Assembly: GCA_028285085.1 (NCBI GenBank)
Contig: JANQQI010000112.1
Span: 1-64,000, forward strand
DNA: 64,000 nt
Direction of reading: 5' to 3'
From: Saprospiraceae bacterium
GTDB lineage: Bacteria; Bacteroidota; Bacteroidia; Chitinophagales; Saprospiraceae
Position numbers and translations under genes: made by a program. Shown here one piece after another: positions 52,702-61,541 of this stretch. The notes beneath the pieces were generated by a model that had not been told where the DNA came from, did no database searches, and saw only the letters and a program-made list of their open reading frames with translations. How positions within the stretch are numbered: the stretch's first letter is position 1; each line of letters opens with the position of its first letter.

Positions 52702-53229
52702 TTATTTAGGCCGTTTCACCTTGAATGACCAGGTGATTTGTACTTCTGAAACCTGTTCGCCACTCTTTTGGCGGCCCACGGAGGTAACCGTTACCTTGAC
52801 CCCTTCACCGGTATCGATGGCCCGTTGGACGGCTTCGAGGATTTTAATGCCTTCGTTGCAGGTGAAGATGGTATCCGTACTGGCCTTCTTCATGAATTGG
52901 GCTTGGATATCGGTGACGAGCATAGAAATCCGACCACGGCCACGAATGGCAATGGTTGCCATAAGCCCCGTTGAAAGCTCTGCGGCGCCAATTTGCGCGG
53001 CGAAATAAATAGATTTAAAAGGATTTTGGCTACGCCAGCTGTAGGGGAGACGAATCTCCGTGCGGTAGGGCGAACAAGATAGCACGCGTAGCCCCCACCA
53101 AAGTGCGGAAGGTAGATTTTTGAGAAAGAACAATTTCATCTTCCAGCGGTTGTTTAAACTGGAGATATATTGTTTCGTTTCAGCCCGATCGGCATCGAAA
53201 GATATAGGTGCAACTGGCGTATCAGACAT
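52702..53229 (-). CDS. Hot-dog fold thioesterase-like protein (DUF4442)
   Basis: 175 aa. IYFAAQIGAAELSTGLMATI is the conserved helix of the DUF4442/PaaI-type hot-dog fold, with RISMLVTDIQAQFMKKASTD and GVKVTVTSVGRQKSGEQVSE as following strands. Probably an acyl-CoA thioesterase of unknown substrate. It is convergent with the second M43-like gene (12-bp gap) and divergent from sucC. Confidence 0.8.
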   Translation of the reverse strand: MSDTPVAPISFDADRAETKQYISSLNNRWKMKLFFLKNLPSALWWGLRVLSCSPYRTEIRLPYSWRSQNPFKSIYFAAQIGAAELSTGLMATIAIRGRGRISMLVTDIQAQFMKKASTDTIFTCNEGIKILEAVQRAIDTGEGVKVTVTSVGRQKSGEQVSEVQITWSFKVKRPK

Positions 53230-53299
53230 AAGCGTTTGACGGTTGGTAAAACATTTTCAATTTAACGGATTTCGACGAGAAATGATGGGTGAATTGATT

Positions 53300-53330
53300 T
53301 TTGTTTTCCTGTAAAAATGATGTACTTTTG
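53300..53330 (+). promoter_or_regulatory. sucC promoter
   Basis: TTTG (53300-53303), 19 bp and TACTTTTG (53323-53330) match the Bacteroidota housekeeping promoter TTTG-N19-TAnnTTTG exactly. It lies 32 bp before the sucC start, leaving a short 5' UTR. Confidence 0.75.
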
Positions 53331-53362
53331 GGCGCAAATCAACTAGAAAATCACCTCTTGTT

Positions 53363-54568
53363 ATGAATTTACACGAATACCAAGGTAAAGCATTATTAAA
53401 AAGCTACGGCGTTGCCATTCAGGAAGGTTTGGTGGCCGAAAATTCGGATGAGGCATTGAGCGTCTACCATCAGCTTCGCAATGAAACGGGCACTGATTTC
53501 GTGGTCGTAAAAGCGCAGATTCATGCCGGTGGGCGTGGTAAAGGCGGTGGCGTGAAATTGGCCAAAAACGAAGACGAATTTAAGACGCACGCTGGCAATA
53601 TTTTGGGTATGATGCTCAAAACGCCACAGACGCCAGGTGGATTAGAAGGTCCCGGTAAGCTGGTACGCAAAGTATTGGTGGCCGAAGATGTTTATGCGCC
53701 GGACTTCGACGCTTGCAAAGAGTTTTACGTCTCTATTTTGATGGATCGTGAGCGTAAATGCAACGTCATCGTTTATTCTACCGAGGGTGGAATGGATATT
53801 GAAACTGTAGCCGAAGAGACGCCACATTTGGTACACAAAGAATACATTGATCCTACATTAGGACTGCAAGGCTTCCAGACCCGTAAAGTCGCTTTCAATT
53901 TGGGATTGAGCGGTAAGGCCTTCAAAGAGATGACACGTTTCATCGCTTCACTCTACAAAGCTTTTGTCGGCAGTGATGCTAGCTTATTTGAAATTAATCC
54001 TTGCCTGAAAACGGGTGATGATCGTATTGTAGCTGTCGATTGCAAGGTAGCACTTGATGAAAATGCGTTGTTCCGCCATAAAGATTTGGCTGAGTTGCGC
54101 GATACGGATGAAGAAGATCCAACGGAAGTAGAAGCTAAGAGCTATGGCCTTAACTATGTCAACCTCGACGGTAATGTTGGTTGCATGGTGAACGGCGCCG
54201 GATTGGCCATGGCGACTATGGATATTATCAAGTTGTCGGGTGGAGAGCCTGCGAACTTCCTCGATGTTGGAGGTACGGCGGACGCAGATCGTGTTGAAAA
54301 GGCGTTCCGCATTATCTTGCGCGATCCTAAAGTCAAAGCCATCCTGATTAATATTTTTGGTGGTATTGTTCGTTGTGACCGTGTAGCACAAGGGGTTGTT
54401 GATGCTTACAAGAACATGGGGAATATTAATGTTCCGATTATTGTTCGTTTGCAAGGTACTAATGCAGATATTGCCAAGCAGATTATCGATGATTCTGGAT
54501 TGGAGGTGCACTCTGCGATTTTGTTGCAAGAGGCTGCCGATCTAGTGAAATCGGTTTTGGACAATTAG
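53363..54568 (+). CDS. sucC: Succinate-CoA ligase (ADP-forming) beta subunit
   Basis: 401 aa. The N-terminus MNLHEYQGKALLKSYGVAIQ and KAQIHAGGRGKGGGVKLAKN are diagnostic of the ATP-grasp domain. LFEINPCLKTGDDRIVAVDC binds Mg-nucleotide, and the C-terminal CoA-ligase domain has GLAMATMDIIKLSGGEPANF and LINIFGGIVRCDRVAQGV. It makes succinate and ATP from succinyl-CoA in the TCA cycle. The alpha subunit (sucD) is not adjacent, as in many Bacteroidota. Its terminator is at 54651. Confidence 0.96.
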   Translation: MNLHEYQGKALLKSYGVAIQEGLVAENSDEALSVYHQLRNETGTDFVVVKAQIHAGGRGKGGGVKLAKNEDEFKTHAGNILGMMLKTPQTPGGLEGPGKLVRKVLVAEDVYAPDFDACKEFYVSILMDRERKCNVIVYSTEGGMDIETVAEETPHLVHKEYIDPTLGLQGFQTRKVAFNLGLSGKAFKEMTRFIASLYKAFVGSDASLFEINPCLKTGDDRIVAVDCKVALDENALFRHKDLAELRDTDEEDPTEVEAKSYGLNYVNLDGNVGCMVNGAGLAMATMDIIKLSGGEPANFLDVGGTADADRVEKAFRIILRDPKVKAILINIFGGIVRCDRVAQGVVDAYKNMGNINVPIIVRLQGTNADIAKQIIDDSGLEVHSAILLQEAADLVKSVLDN

Positions 54569-54650
54569 TCTCGATAAGGATTAATTACAATTGAAATAAA
54601 AAATAGACTGAAACCCGCTTAAAAGGGGAAGTAAGTATCCTTTTGTTTGT

Positions 54651-54690
54651 AAAAAAGGTGGTGGAATGTTAATTTCCACCACCTTTTTTA
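54651..54690. terminator. Strong terminator after sucC
   Basis: AAAAAAGGTGGTGGAA (54651-54666) pairs with TTCCACCACCTTTTTT (54674-54689), a 16-bp perfect stem with a T run on the plus strand and an A run on the other side, so it can act in both directions. Confidence 0.92.
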
Positions 54691-54937
54691 ATTAAGAATT
54701 TATTAGGGATTTGTTCTTTCAGTCGAAAACTGACATTTTTTTGATTAAACGAGACGCCTTTTGAGGAGCATAGCCAGAGACTATGTGAACGTAGTGAAGT
54801 TTCTTTGAAACCAAATGTCCAGTGGACATTTGACGGAGAGGACCGCCTACGGATAATAAAGAGTCGAAATGTAAGCGAAAAAAGGACGTTTGTAGACCAA
54901 ATAATAATTTCTAAATAAATTCTACAAATAAACAACT
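54691..54937. repeat. Repeat-like, palindrome-rich intergenic segment
   Basis: The stretch holds the perfect palindromic hairpin CAAATGTCC-AGT-GGACATTTG (54812-54832). The composition (mixed codons, no stable frame in either strand) does not support the possible minus-strand ORF. Similar palindrome-containing intergenic segments are dispersed in Bacteroidota genomes; whether this one is repeated elsewhere cannot be checked here. The promoter of the next gene should be near its end. Confidence 0.45.
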
Positions 54938-55684
54938 ATGCGCAAAACATTACTGCTTGGCTGCCTCCTTCAATTGGCAGTTCTTTTCAATCTAAATGCC
55001 CAAAATGGTTGGTATGTACAAATCGCTGCCTTCGACCGTCAAGTGGCATCGGACTATTTCGCCGAATACAATAATTTGATGTATGTGGTAGATCATAATG
55101 ATATTCATCGTTACTATTTGGGCAGCTTTGATTCCAAGGATAACGCTCAGGGTGCACAGACAAAGGCTCGTGGTTATGGGTACAATGCTGTGCTGGTTAA
55201 CTTGGACGAGTTGAAAAAAAGCTGTAGCGCTACCTGTGGCTATAATGCCGAACCGGTAGACATGATTATGAATCTGAATTCCATCTTTTTTGATTTTGAT
55301 AAGAGTAATCTGCGTTCGCAGTCGATTGCCGAATTGGACAAGCTCGTTAATATTCTTAATGAAAATCCAACTTATACCACGGTACTGGGTGCACATACGG
55401 ATGCAAAAGGGAATTTGGATTATAATAAAGCCTTGTCTCAACGCCGGGCTAATGCTGCTCGGGAGTATTTAATTTCTCGTGGTATTTCCGCAAATCGGAT
55501 CAGCACGAAGACCTTTGGTGAAAACAAGCCAATTGCCCGCAATGCGCTGGCGGCAGGGGAGGATACCGAACAGGGCCGCCAGCTGAATCGCCGCGTCGAG
55601 CTTAGTGTTTTGGATGCTCAGGGGCGCGTGCTCAATGTCGTAGAGGAAATTCGTGTGCCGGATTATTTGAAGGTTAGCAACTAA
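54938..55684 (+). CDS. OmpA family outer-membrane protein
   Basis: 248 aa. A signal peptide (MRKTLLLGCLLQLAVLFNLNAQ) precedes a SPOR-like N-terminal domain (GWYVQIAAFDRQVASDYFA … YYLGSFDSKDNAQGAQTKAR) and a C-terminal OmpA/peptidoglycan-binding domain (NSIFFDFDKSNLRSQSIAEL, GAHTDAKGNLDYN, LSQRRANAAREYLISRGI, RQLNRRVELSV). It probably anchors the envelope to peptidoglycan at a cell-division or septal site. A terminator follows. Confidence 0.9.
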   Translation: MRKTLLLGCLLQLAVLFNLNAQNGWYVQIAAFDRQVASDYFAEYNNLMYVVDHNDIHRYYLGSFDSKDNAQGAQTKARGYGYNAVLVNLDELKKSCSATCGYNAEPVDMIMNLNSIFFDFDKSNLRSQSIAELDKLVNILNENPTYTTVLGAHTDAKGNLDYNKALSQRRANAAREYLISRGISANRISTKTFGENKPIARNALAAGEDTEQGRQLNRRVELSVLDAQGRVLNVVEEIRVPDYLKVSN

Positions 55685-55707
55685 GCTGAATGCCAACCCC
55701 CTAAATC

Positions 55708-55743
55708 AAAAAGGCCTTTCGAAATTATTCGAAAGGCCTTTTT
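55708..55743. terminator. Terminator after the OmpA gene, bidirectional
   Basis: AAAAAGGCCTTTCGAA (55708-55723) pairs with TTCGAAAGGCCTTTTT (55728-55743), a perfect 16-bp stem. It also lies 31 bp past the stop of the convergent peroxidase gene. Confidence 0.92.
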
Positions 55744-55774
55744 GATGTGTCGTTATGTCGTTATGTATATCGAA

Positions 55775-56863
55775 TTAGAAAGGATCAGAATACTTAGGAT
55801 CTTGTATAAAGTCGTAATCCGTTAATGTTCTGAGGAAGGCCACTAGTGCTTCTTTTTCCGTATTCGTTAGATTCAATTTAACTGGATTACCCAATTGATC
55901 TTGTAATCGCCAATCCAATGCCGGATGGGATTTCACTCCACTATTGTAATGCTCAATCACTTCTTCCAATGTTTCAAATCGGCCATCGTGCATGAAAGGC
56001 GCCGTTAGAGCCACATTACGTAGAGACGGAATGCGGAAGCGACCATCACCTACACCTTCATCGGCATAGTCTGTATCAAGCCCAATATTAACCGCAGAAC
56101 CGTAGTAGAAATTCACCGAGCGGTGGCAGTTAGCACATTGTAACTCTTCGCTGTTGAATAAGTCAAAGCCGAGTTTCTCCTGTGGTGTATAGTTAGAAAA
56201 ATCGCCAATCTCCATGCCTTTATCGAACTTGGAATCTTTGCAACTCATGGAGCGCAAAAATTGAGCGAGGGCGTAGCTGATGCGTTCTGCGGTAACTTCC
56301 GTTGAACCAAAGGCATCATCAAACAGCTCAGGATAGTAATCAACGGCGCTAAGTTTTTCCGCTAAATTATCCATGTCTTCCAAGCCCATTTCGATGTGAT
56401 TTTGCACGGGTTGAAGCACTTGCTCCTCCAAGTTAAAGGTGCGTGAATCCCAGAAGAATGAAGTCGAAAAGCGTGGATTGACCAACGAGAGTGAATTGCG
56501 GTGGGTCTTTTGACCTTCGAAGCCAACGCTGAATCGATCAGGATCCGCAAAGGCATTTTGCTGCAGGTGGCAAGACCCACAGGAAATGGTATTATTGAGT
56601 GATAATTTTTTATCATAAAACAAAACCCGACCTAAGGTAGCTCCGGCATCGGTGATGGGGTTATAATCGGGCGTATTATCAAATCCACTTACCGACTGGA
56701 AGTGATCGGGCCAGGGATCATCCGCATAAGTAAAGTATTGATCAGGTAAGTTTGGCGTTAGTGCATTGGGCGTTGTGGGATCGTCAGCATCTTTCTGGCA
56801 AGCGACGAACGCGCTAATGACGACTGCAAAACATAGTATTTGGAGCCAGTAAGTTTTTTTCAT
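55775..56863 (-). CDS. Di-haem cytochrome c peroxidase (MauG/CcpA family) lipoprotein
   Basis: 362 aa. The N-terminus ends FVACQKD, a lipobox. Two haem-c motifs are present: Cys95-x2-Cys98-His99 (SCGSCHLQQNAF) and Cys243-x2-Cys246-His247 (QCANCHRSVNF). DGRFETLEEVIEHYNSGV and FLRTLTDYDFI are typical of the family. It reduces hydrogen peroxide in the periplasm using electrons from small c-type cytochromes. No electron-donor gene is adjacent. Confidence 0.93.
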   Translation of the reverse strand: MKKTYWLQILCFAVVISAFVACQKDADDPTTPNALTPNLPDQYFTYADDPWPDHFQSVSGFDNTPDYNPITDAGATLGRVLFYDKKLSLNNTISCGSCHLQQNAFADPDRFSVGFEGQKTHRNSLSLVNPRFSTSFFWDSRTFNLEEQVLQPVQNHIEMGLEDMDNLAEKLSAVDYYPELFDDAFGSTEVTAERISYALAQFLRSMSCKDSKFDKGMEIGDFSNYTPQEKLGFDLFNSEELQCANCHRSVNFYYGSAVNIGLDTDYADEGVGDGRFRIPSLRNVALTAPFMHDGRFETLEEVIEHYNSGVKSHPALDWRLQDQLGNPVKLNLTNTEKEALVAFLRTLTDYDFIQDPKYSDPF

Positions 56864-57003
56864 GAGCTCAATATATTAGTTGTTGAAAAATAAATTTTAC
56901 AATTTTATGATACTAAAATTAATCCTTTTCAATTGTATATCCAATTTTCGGACGTGTATCTGCTGATATTATTGTCTTTTAGAATATACTTTAACGCTTC
57001 TCA

Positions 57004-57696
57004 CTAAAATCTAAAGTGCATAAATATCGCTACGGGTGCTTCTAAAACTGCTTCAAAACCGGAGCTACTGACATCATCACCCAACGGTTCACTGATCGGA
57101 AAAGGCAAATTATTGGCGAAATTGTTCTCTTCGTTTTTGTAAAATAAGTACAGTGTAGATTCGGTGGTCAAGGTAATCCGATCATTAATAAAGAACTGCA
57201 TGCCAATAAAAGGGCCACAGCCAAAGCGGAAGGTTTTAATTTGACTAAGTTCCCTTTCTTCTTCACTGGAAAATGGATTGATTTCAAAGATTTTTGTTCT
57301 ATCAAAACTGGAGACGATGTCAAAACCACTGATTAATCCCCATCGTTTGCTGATACGATGCTGCCTTTCAAAGCCCCAAATGAAGAATAAGTTTGTGGTC
57401 TTTTCTTTTAGCGTCAAAAAACCTTCATTGATGATATTTTGACTGACATTTAAGCCCAGAGCAAGCCGCATGGCGTTTACCTTATTGGTCTGGCTATTGG
57501 TATTGATAAATTTATACTTGAAAACGTAGGGAACGGGATCTAGATTTTCGCTATTAAAAGCGATGAAATTCTTCGCCAGGGAGGTGATGTTTAAGCCAAA
57601 TTCATGCTGTTTTTTCCTTTCGACTTCATCTTGAGCAGAAAGAAAAACACATAAGAACAATAGACTTAGTGTCAATGTAGATTGTCTTAGTTTCAT
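57004..57696 (-). CDS. Secreted outer-membrane-type protein, tandem copy 1
   Basis: 230 aa. Signal peptide (MKLRQSTLTLSLLFLCVFLSA) followed by alternating beta-strand patterns (HEFGLNITSLAKNFIAFNSE, FGCGPFIGMQFFINDRITLT, TESTLYLFYKNEEN) ending in FRF, a terminal aromatic typical of outer-membrane beta-barrels. Function unknown. Most of the length aligns with the paralogue at 57796 with few gaps, marking a tandem duplication. Confidence 0.8.
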   Translation of the reverse strand: MKLRQSTLTLSLLFLCVFLSAQDEVERKKQHEFGLNITSLAKNFIAFNSENLDPVPYVFKYKFINTNSQTNKVNAMRLALGLNVSQNIINEGFLTLKEKTTNLFFIWGFERQHRISKRWGLISGFDIVSSFDRTKIFEINPFSSEEERELSQIKTFRFGCGPFIGMQFFINDRITLTTESTLYLFYKNEENNFANNLPFPISEPLGDDVSSSGFEAVLEAPVAIFMHFRF

Positions 57697-57795
57697 TTTT
57701 CGTAGCGTTCGTGGTTCGTTAATTTTAAATACGCCTTAATCTACCTCTGGGGTTGCGTGACCTTAAGTTACTAATTTATATTGCAACGCCTTTGG

Positions 57796-58482
57796 CTAGA
57801 ACCTGAAGTGCATAAATATAGCAATCGGAGACTCTATAGCTAATTCAAATCCAGAACTACCGATGTCATTATACGGTGGTTGATTGATCGGAAAAATTCC
57901 ATCAGGTAAACTGTTTTTTCCATTTTTGTAAAATAGGTATAATGTAGATTCGGTGGTCAAACTGATCCGATCGTTGATAAAAAACTGTATACCAATAAAA
58001 GGGCCGCAACCAATACGAAAAGTTTTACTGCGACCGAGTTCTCCTTCTACGCCGGAAAATGCGCTGTTTTTATAGATCTTAGTTCTATCAAAACTGGGAA
58101 TAATGTCGAATCCACTGATTAATCCCCAACGCTTGCTGATGCGATACTGTCTTTCAAATCCCAAAATGAAGAACAATTTTGTTAGCTTTTTTCTATGTAT
58201 CAAAAGGCCTTCACCAAGGATGTTGTGACTAACATTGAAGCCCAGAGCAAACCGCATGGCACTTACCTTATTCTTCTGGCTATTGGTATTGATCAATTTG
58301 TACTTTAAAACATAAGGAACGGGGTCCAGATTCTCGCTATTAAAAGCGATAAAGTTTTTTGCCAGAGAGGAGATGTTTAAGCCAAATTCATGCTGTACTT
58401 TTTTGGCGGCTTCATCCTGAGCAAACAGGGAAATACACAAGGAGAGCAGACCTAGCGTCAGCGTAGATAGTTTTAGTTTCAT
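57796..58482 (-). CDS. Secreted outer-membrane-type protein, tandem copy 2
   Basis: 228 aa. Same order as the copy at 57004: MKLKLSTLTLGLLSLCISLFA signal, HEFGLNISSLAKNFIAFNSE, IGCGPFIGIQFFINDRISLT, TESTLYLFYKNGKN and final FRF. The 5' flanks are also similar (ATTTTTCGTAGCGTT next to the start codons), so the whole unit was duplicated. Small beta-barrel of unknown function. Confidence 0.8.
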   Translation of the reverse strand: MKLKLSTLTLGLLSLCISLFAQDEAAKKVQHEFGLNISSLAKNFIAFNSENLDPVPYVLKYKLINTNSQKNKVSAMRFALGFNVSHNILGEGLLIHRKKLTKLFFILGFERQYRISKRWGLISGFDIIPSFDRTKIYKNSAFSGVEGELGRSKTFRIGCGPFIGIQFFINDRISLTTESTLYLFYKNGKNSLPDGIFPINQPPYNDIGSSGFELAIESPIAIFMHFRF

Positions 58483-58560
58483 TTTTCGTAGCGTTAGTGG
58501 TGCGTCAATCTTAAAAACACCTCAAATAATTTCCGGGCTGTTGTTAGACCAAGAAAATGG

Positions 58561-60921
58561 TTAAGTAACTAATTTGTACAAAATTCGGATCACCGGCCGC
58601 TTCGCGCGTCGCTTACCACGCCCTAACAACCACTCGATGATTAAATTCTTAAAATAAATAGCCACTCGCAGCGCCAGTTTTGCCCAGGTAATAGGCGATT
58701 GTAATTCAATCAGGCGCCAAGTCCATTTGAGGATACGTCCCGTGAGGACCATTGTAAAATCTAACGCGTTGGAATAGGTCAACAGTGTTTTGCAATGCGT
58801 TTTAACAATTGACGTCGGGGGGGTAGGAGGGGCGAATGAAACGGCATCGAAATCGAAATCGAATTTGCTGGCGACAAACTGATCTTCTCCGAAGTTGGTC
58901 ACAAATTGTCGCTTGCCAAAAAGAAAATGGAGGCCGCGTCGGAATTTTCGAATCCCTTCACGTATTTCTTTATAGACGATTTTAATGAGATTTTTGACCA
59001 GATAGATCAAAAACTTAATGCCTTTCTTGATCAGACGGACCAAGCCTTTGATCAACTTGAATAAGCTGGACGCCAAGCCGCGGATACCATAATAAATGCG
59101 TCGGATGATCCCACGCCGACGAATGCCCTGCTGGCTTTCTTTGGTAAATTCAGCGTAAGCTTTATCGGTGATCTCGTTACCAAAACGATTTTCACCGTCC
59201 TCCTCAAGAAAGTTTTTTTCGTATTCCTCTAATAACTCACCGCACGTGCGATCGGATTTTCGAGATTTGATCTCTTCGCTAATTTTACCGATAAAATATT
59301 TGATATTCAAAATCCAGAATCCCTTAGTCCCATCGTGCATATTACTTAGCCGGGCCAAAATATACTTCAGTCGAAGTCGTGGCGTGAAATTGGTCAGATC
59401 GTCGATGGATTGAAAGGTGCGATTCCCAATATCGCTGTCCAATTTGCCATAGTAGTAGCCATTAGTCCATTGGAATACTTGCAAGAGGCGGATCAAAAAT
59501 TGATTGTATTCATCCGCACTGATCGCCTCCAGGAATTGCCGGTTGCGGCGGCGATAAATCTGTACCTTCACTATATTGTCATAGTAATCCTTGTCTAGAA
59601 CTCGCCGCAGCCGGGCCCGGAAAGAGAAGCGCAACTTATCAATTTTGCCCTCCAAGCGTTCGAGTTGGTTCTTGAGCTTTTGAAAATGGCTTTGCAAACG
59701 GGCCTGTTCGGTATCCATGCGCTCAATAATGCCTTCAAATTTTTTCTGCTGTTTTTTAATCTGACGACTAATCTGCTTTTTACTTTCCTTGAGGCTGGGG
59801 AGCTGAGCTTGTAGTTGACTAATCTCGGTCAACAGGGTATCGCGACGGCCGATGCTCGGGCGTAGCGCATTGATGATATTGAGGAGCGCCTTGATTTTTT
59901 CTCTTGGAACTGGCTGCCGGCCTTGCAAGCGGCGAATCTTCTTTTGCTGCTTACCGATTTCCCTGATTTGTTGGTCGCAAGTTTTTAAGAAGTCCTTTTT
60001 TTGTTTAATAGTATTTTCCGCGATTAGAATTTTCTGCTGGGCCAATTTTTCTTGCTCACGGAGGTTATTTAGGCTCTCCGTTACCATCTTACCTTCCACC
60101 CCCGCGGCTGCCATTCGTTGGTTCTGTTCCTCGTGCACTTTGTGCATCAAGTCATTGACGGCGATCAGTTTACTGCGGCGTTTGCGGTTTCGATGTTCGA
60201 GCCGATAAATTTCTGCGGTTTCTTTAGAATCAATTTCCTCTACGAGTTGATTCAGGTTTTGGTCGATTTCCTTTTCCTGGCTGGCCAATGCTGTAGCATC
60301 TTCCTCTTCGGCCTCATCATCTGCTTCGGCTACCTCATCGGTCAAGGCTTGATCTACTCGAGGATTGTCGTAGCGGAAAGCGACAATCCGGCGTTCTAAC
60401 CCGCCGTGTTGATCAATATGAACGATTAAGTGTGGAATGTTACCTAAAAGATTAAGTAAATCCAGGGAGCTGGTGGGAAGGGCACTGATCCAGCTTCTGA
60501 TCTTTTGCATGGCGGTCTGGCTAGCAATAGAGTAGGGGGCCTCTACGGCCGCAGAATACAAGCCTAGTGTAGCAAGTCGATAATGGATAAGTCGAGTACA
60601 TAGATTGACTTCTCCAATGGCGGGTAAAGATTCTAAGGCAAAATCCCCATCCAGGGCCGTAAGCGTATGGAGTAAATTCAGTTCTTCACTTTCCAACTCT
60701 GTGGGAGGAAGAAAAAGAAAATTAGGCGTGAAATCCGGCAGTAGCTCCAGGCTAAAGTAGTCTAGACGGAATTGTCGAATAGCAACCGCTAGGTCGGAAA
60801 AATCATTTTGAGATAAATAGCCCAGATCAAGCAGAGGTTGGACAATCTCCTGCTCTCGTCCCGCTTGCAGTTTTTTGACTTCCGCATCGGGAATAATATC
60901 CGCTACGGTGACCTGAGCCAT
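58561..60921 (-). CDS. Large coiled-coil protein with cationic amphipathic C-terminal helices
   Basis: 786 aa from the ATG at 60921 (MAQVTVADIIPDAEV); a frame to 60978 adds 19 residues. The N-terminus has a region resembling a peptidoglycan-binding-like repeat (IVQPLLDLGYL, DFSDLAVAIRQFRLDYF). Residues about 215-460 are an acidic then Lys/Glu/Gln-rich coiled coil. Residues about 610-690 are a row of cationic amphipathic helices (GLASSLFKLIKGLVRLIKKG, FLIYLVKNLIKIVYKEI), like membrane-active toxins. A Pro-rich linker (PPTPPTS) and a basic tail follow. No known domain assigned. Partner gene upstream at 61007. Confidence 0.75.
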   Translation of the reverse strand: MAQVTVADIIPDAEVKKLQAGREQEIVQPLLDLGYLSQNDFSDLAVAIRQFRLDYFSLELLPDFTPNFLFLPPTELESEELNLLHTLTALDGDFALESLPAIGEVNLCTRLIHYRLATLGLYSAAVEAPYSIASQTAMQKIRSWISALPTSSLDLLNLLGNIPHLIVHIDQHGGLERRIVAFRYDNPRVDQALTDEVAEADDEAEEEDATALASQEKEIDQNLNQLVEEIDSKETAEIYRLEHRNRKRRSKLIAVNDLMHKVHEEQNQRMAAAGVEGKMVTESLNNLREQEKLAQQKILIAENTIKQKKDFLKTCDQQIREIGKQQKKIRRLQGRQPVPREKIKALLNIINALRPSIGRRDTLLTEISQLQAQLPSLKESKKQISRQIKKQQKKFEGIIERMDTEQARLQSHFQKLKNQLERLEGKIDKLRFSFRARLRRVLDKDYYDNIVKVQIYRRRNRQFLEAISADEYNQFLIRLLQVFQWTNGYYYGKLDSDIGNRTFQSIDDLTNFTPRLRLKYILARLSNMHDGTKGFWILNIKYFIGKISEEIKSRKSDRTCGELLEEYEKNFLEEDGENRFGNEITDKAYAEFTKESQQGIRRRGIIRRIYYGIRGLASSLFKLIKGLVRLIKKGIKFLIYLVKNLIKIVYKEIREGIRKFRRGLHFLFGKRQFVTNFGEDQFVASKFDFDFDAVSFAPPTPPTSIVKTHCKTLLTYSNALDFTMVLTGRILKWTWRLIELQSPITWAKLALRVAIYFKNLIIEWLLGRGKRRAKRPVIRILYKLVT

Positions 60922-61006
60922 AGTATGTTGTTCGTTTTGATCCGGACAAAATAATTTGGCCCGCGAATGACGGGCCACTAATTTTTAGCTAGCCATCGGT
61001 TTAAGC

Positions 61007-61414
61007 TTAAAGAATCTCTTTCAAGAAATTCAGGAAGGACTGTCTAGCTTGATGTGCCGAGTCGATAGACGCTTTGTGGATATTGAATAAGTTTTGCTCT
61101 TGAGCGGACATGTTTTCCTTAACAAAGTTGACTGTATCCTGATCAAAGTCAATATTGGTATAGGCGACTAAGGAAATCTTGGCATCGGTTTTACCTGCAT
61201 CGCCAATTTCTTTAAGAAAATTACTAAAGTCGACTTTATTCTTTCTGCTGTTACCCGATCCGGTTTTGATGAAATGTGAGAAATCACCAGTTAGTGTAGT
61301 GACATTAAGAGTGGTAAAATCCACGGCGACTTTGTAGATCTGTTCACCAATTTTTTTGAACTTCTGATTTAGGCTCGTCGAATCCGTGGTAGTTACTGGT
61401 TCCGTTTTAGGCAT
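61007..61414 (-). CDS. Small protein co-transcribed with the coiled-coil protein
   Basis: 135 aa, no signal peptide, largely helical with a Thr/Ser-rich start (MPKTEPVTTTDSTSLNQKF) and a mixed middle (VDFTTLNVTTLTGDFSHFIK, VDFSNFLKEIGDAGKTDAKI). The last 50 residues are helical (FVKENMSAQEQNLFNIHKAS …). No family recognised. It ends 85 bp before the start of the 786-aa protein on the same strand, so a two-gene unit is likely, with a regulatory, chaperone or immunity role (inference). Confidence 0.72.
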   Translation of the reverse strand: MPKTEPVTTTDSTSLNQKFKKIGEQIYKVAVDFTTLNVTTLTGDFSHFIKTGSGNSRKNKVDFSNFLKEIGDAGKTDAKISLVAYTNIDFDQDTVNFVKENMSAQEQNLFNIHKASIDSAHQARQSFLNFLKEIL

Positions 61415-61541
61415 GTTTTCAATTTTTTAATTGCTAAAAGCAAAGAGGTTAAGTGGGTATATTAACAAATCGAAAGATATATAAAGAATTGATAATCCCC
61501 AAATATTGTACTAACAATGCTATGCCAGTAGACTTGTGCGT

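Noticed and set aside
54669-54935. 88-aa minus-strand ORF
   Set aside because: Crosses a strong terminator hairpin and palindrome and has an unlikely composition; more likely a repeat-like non-coding segment.
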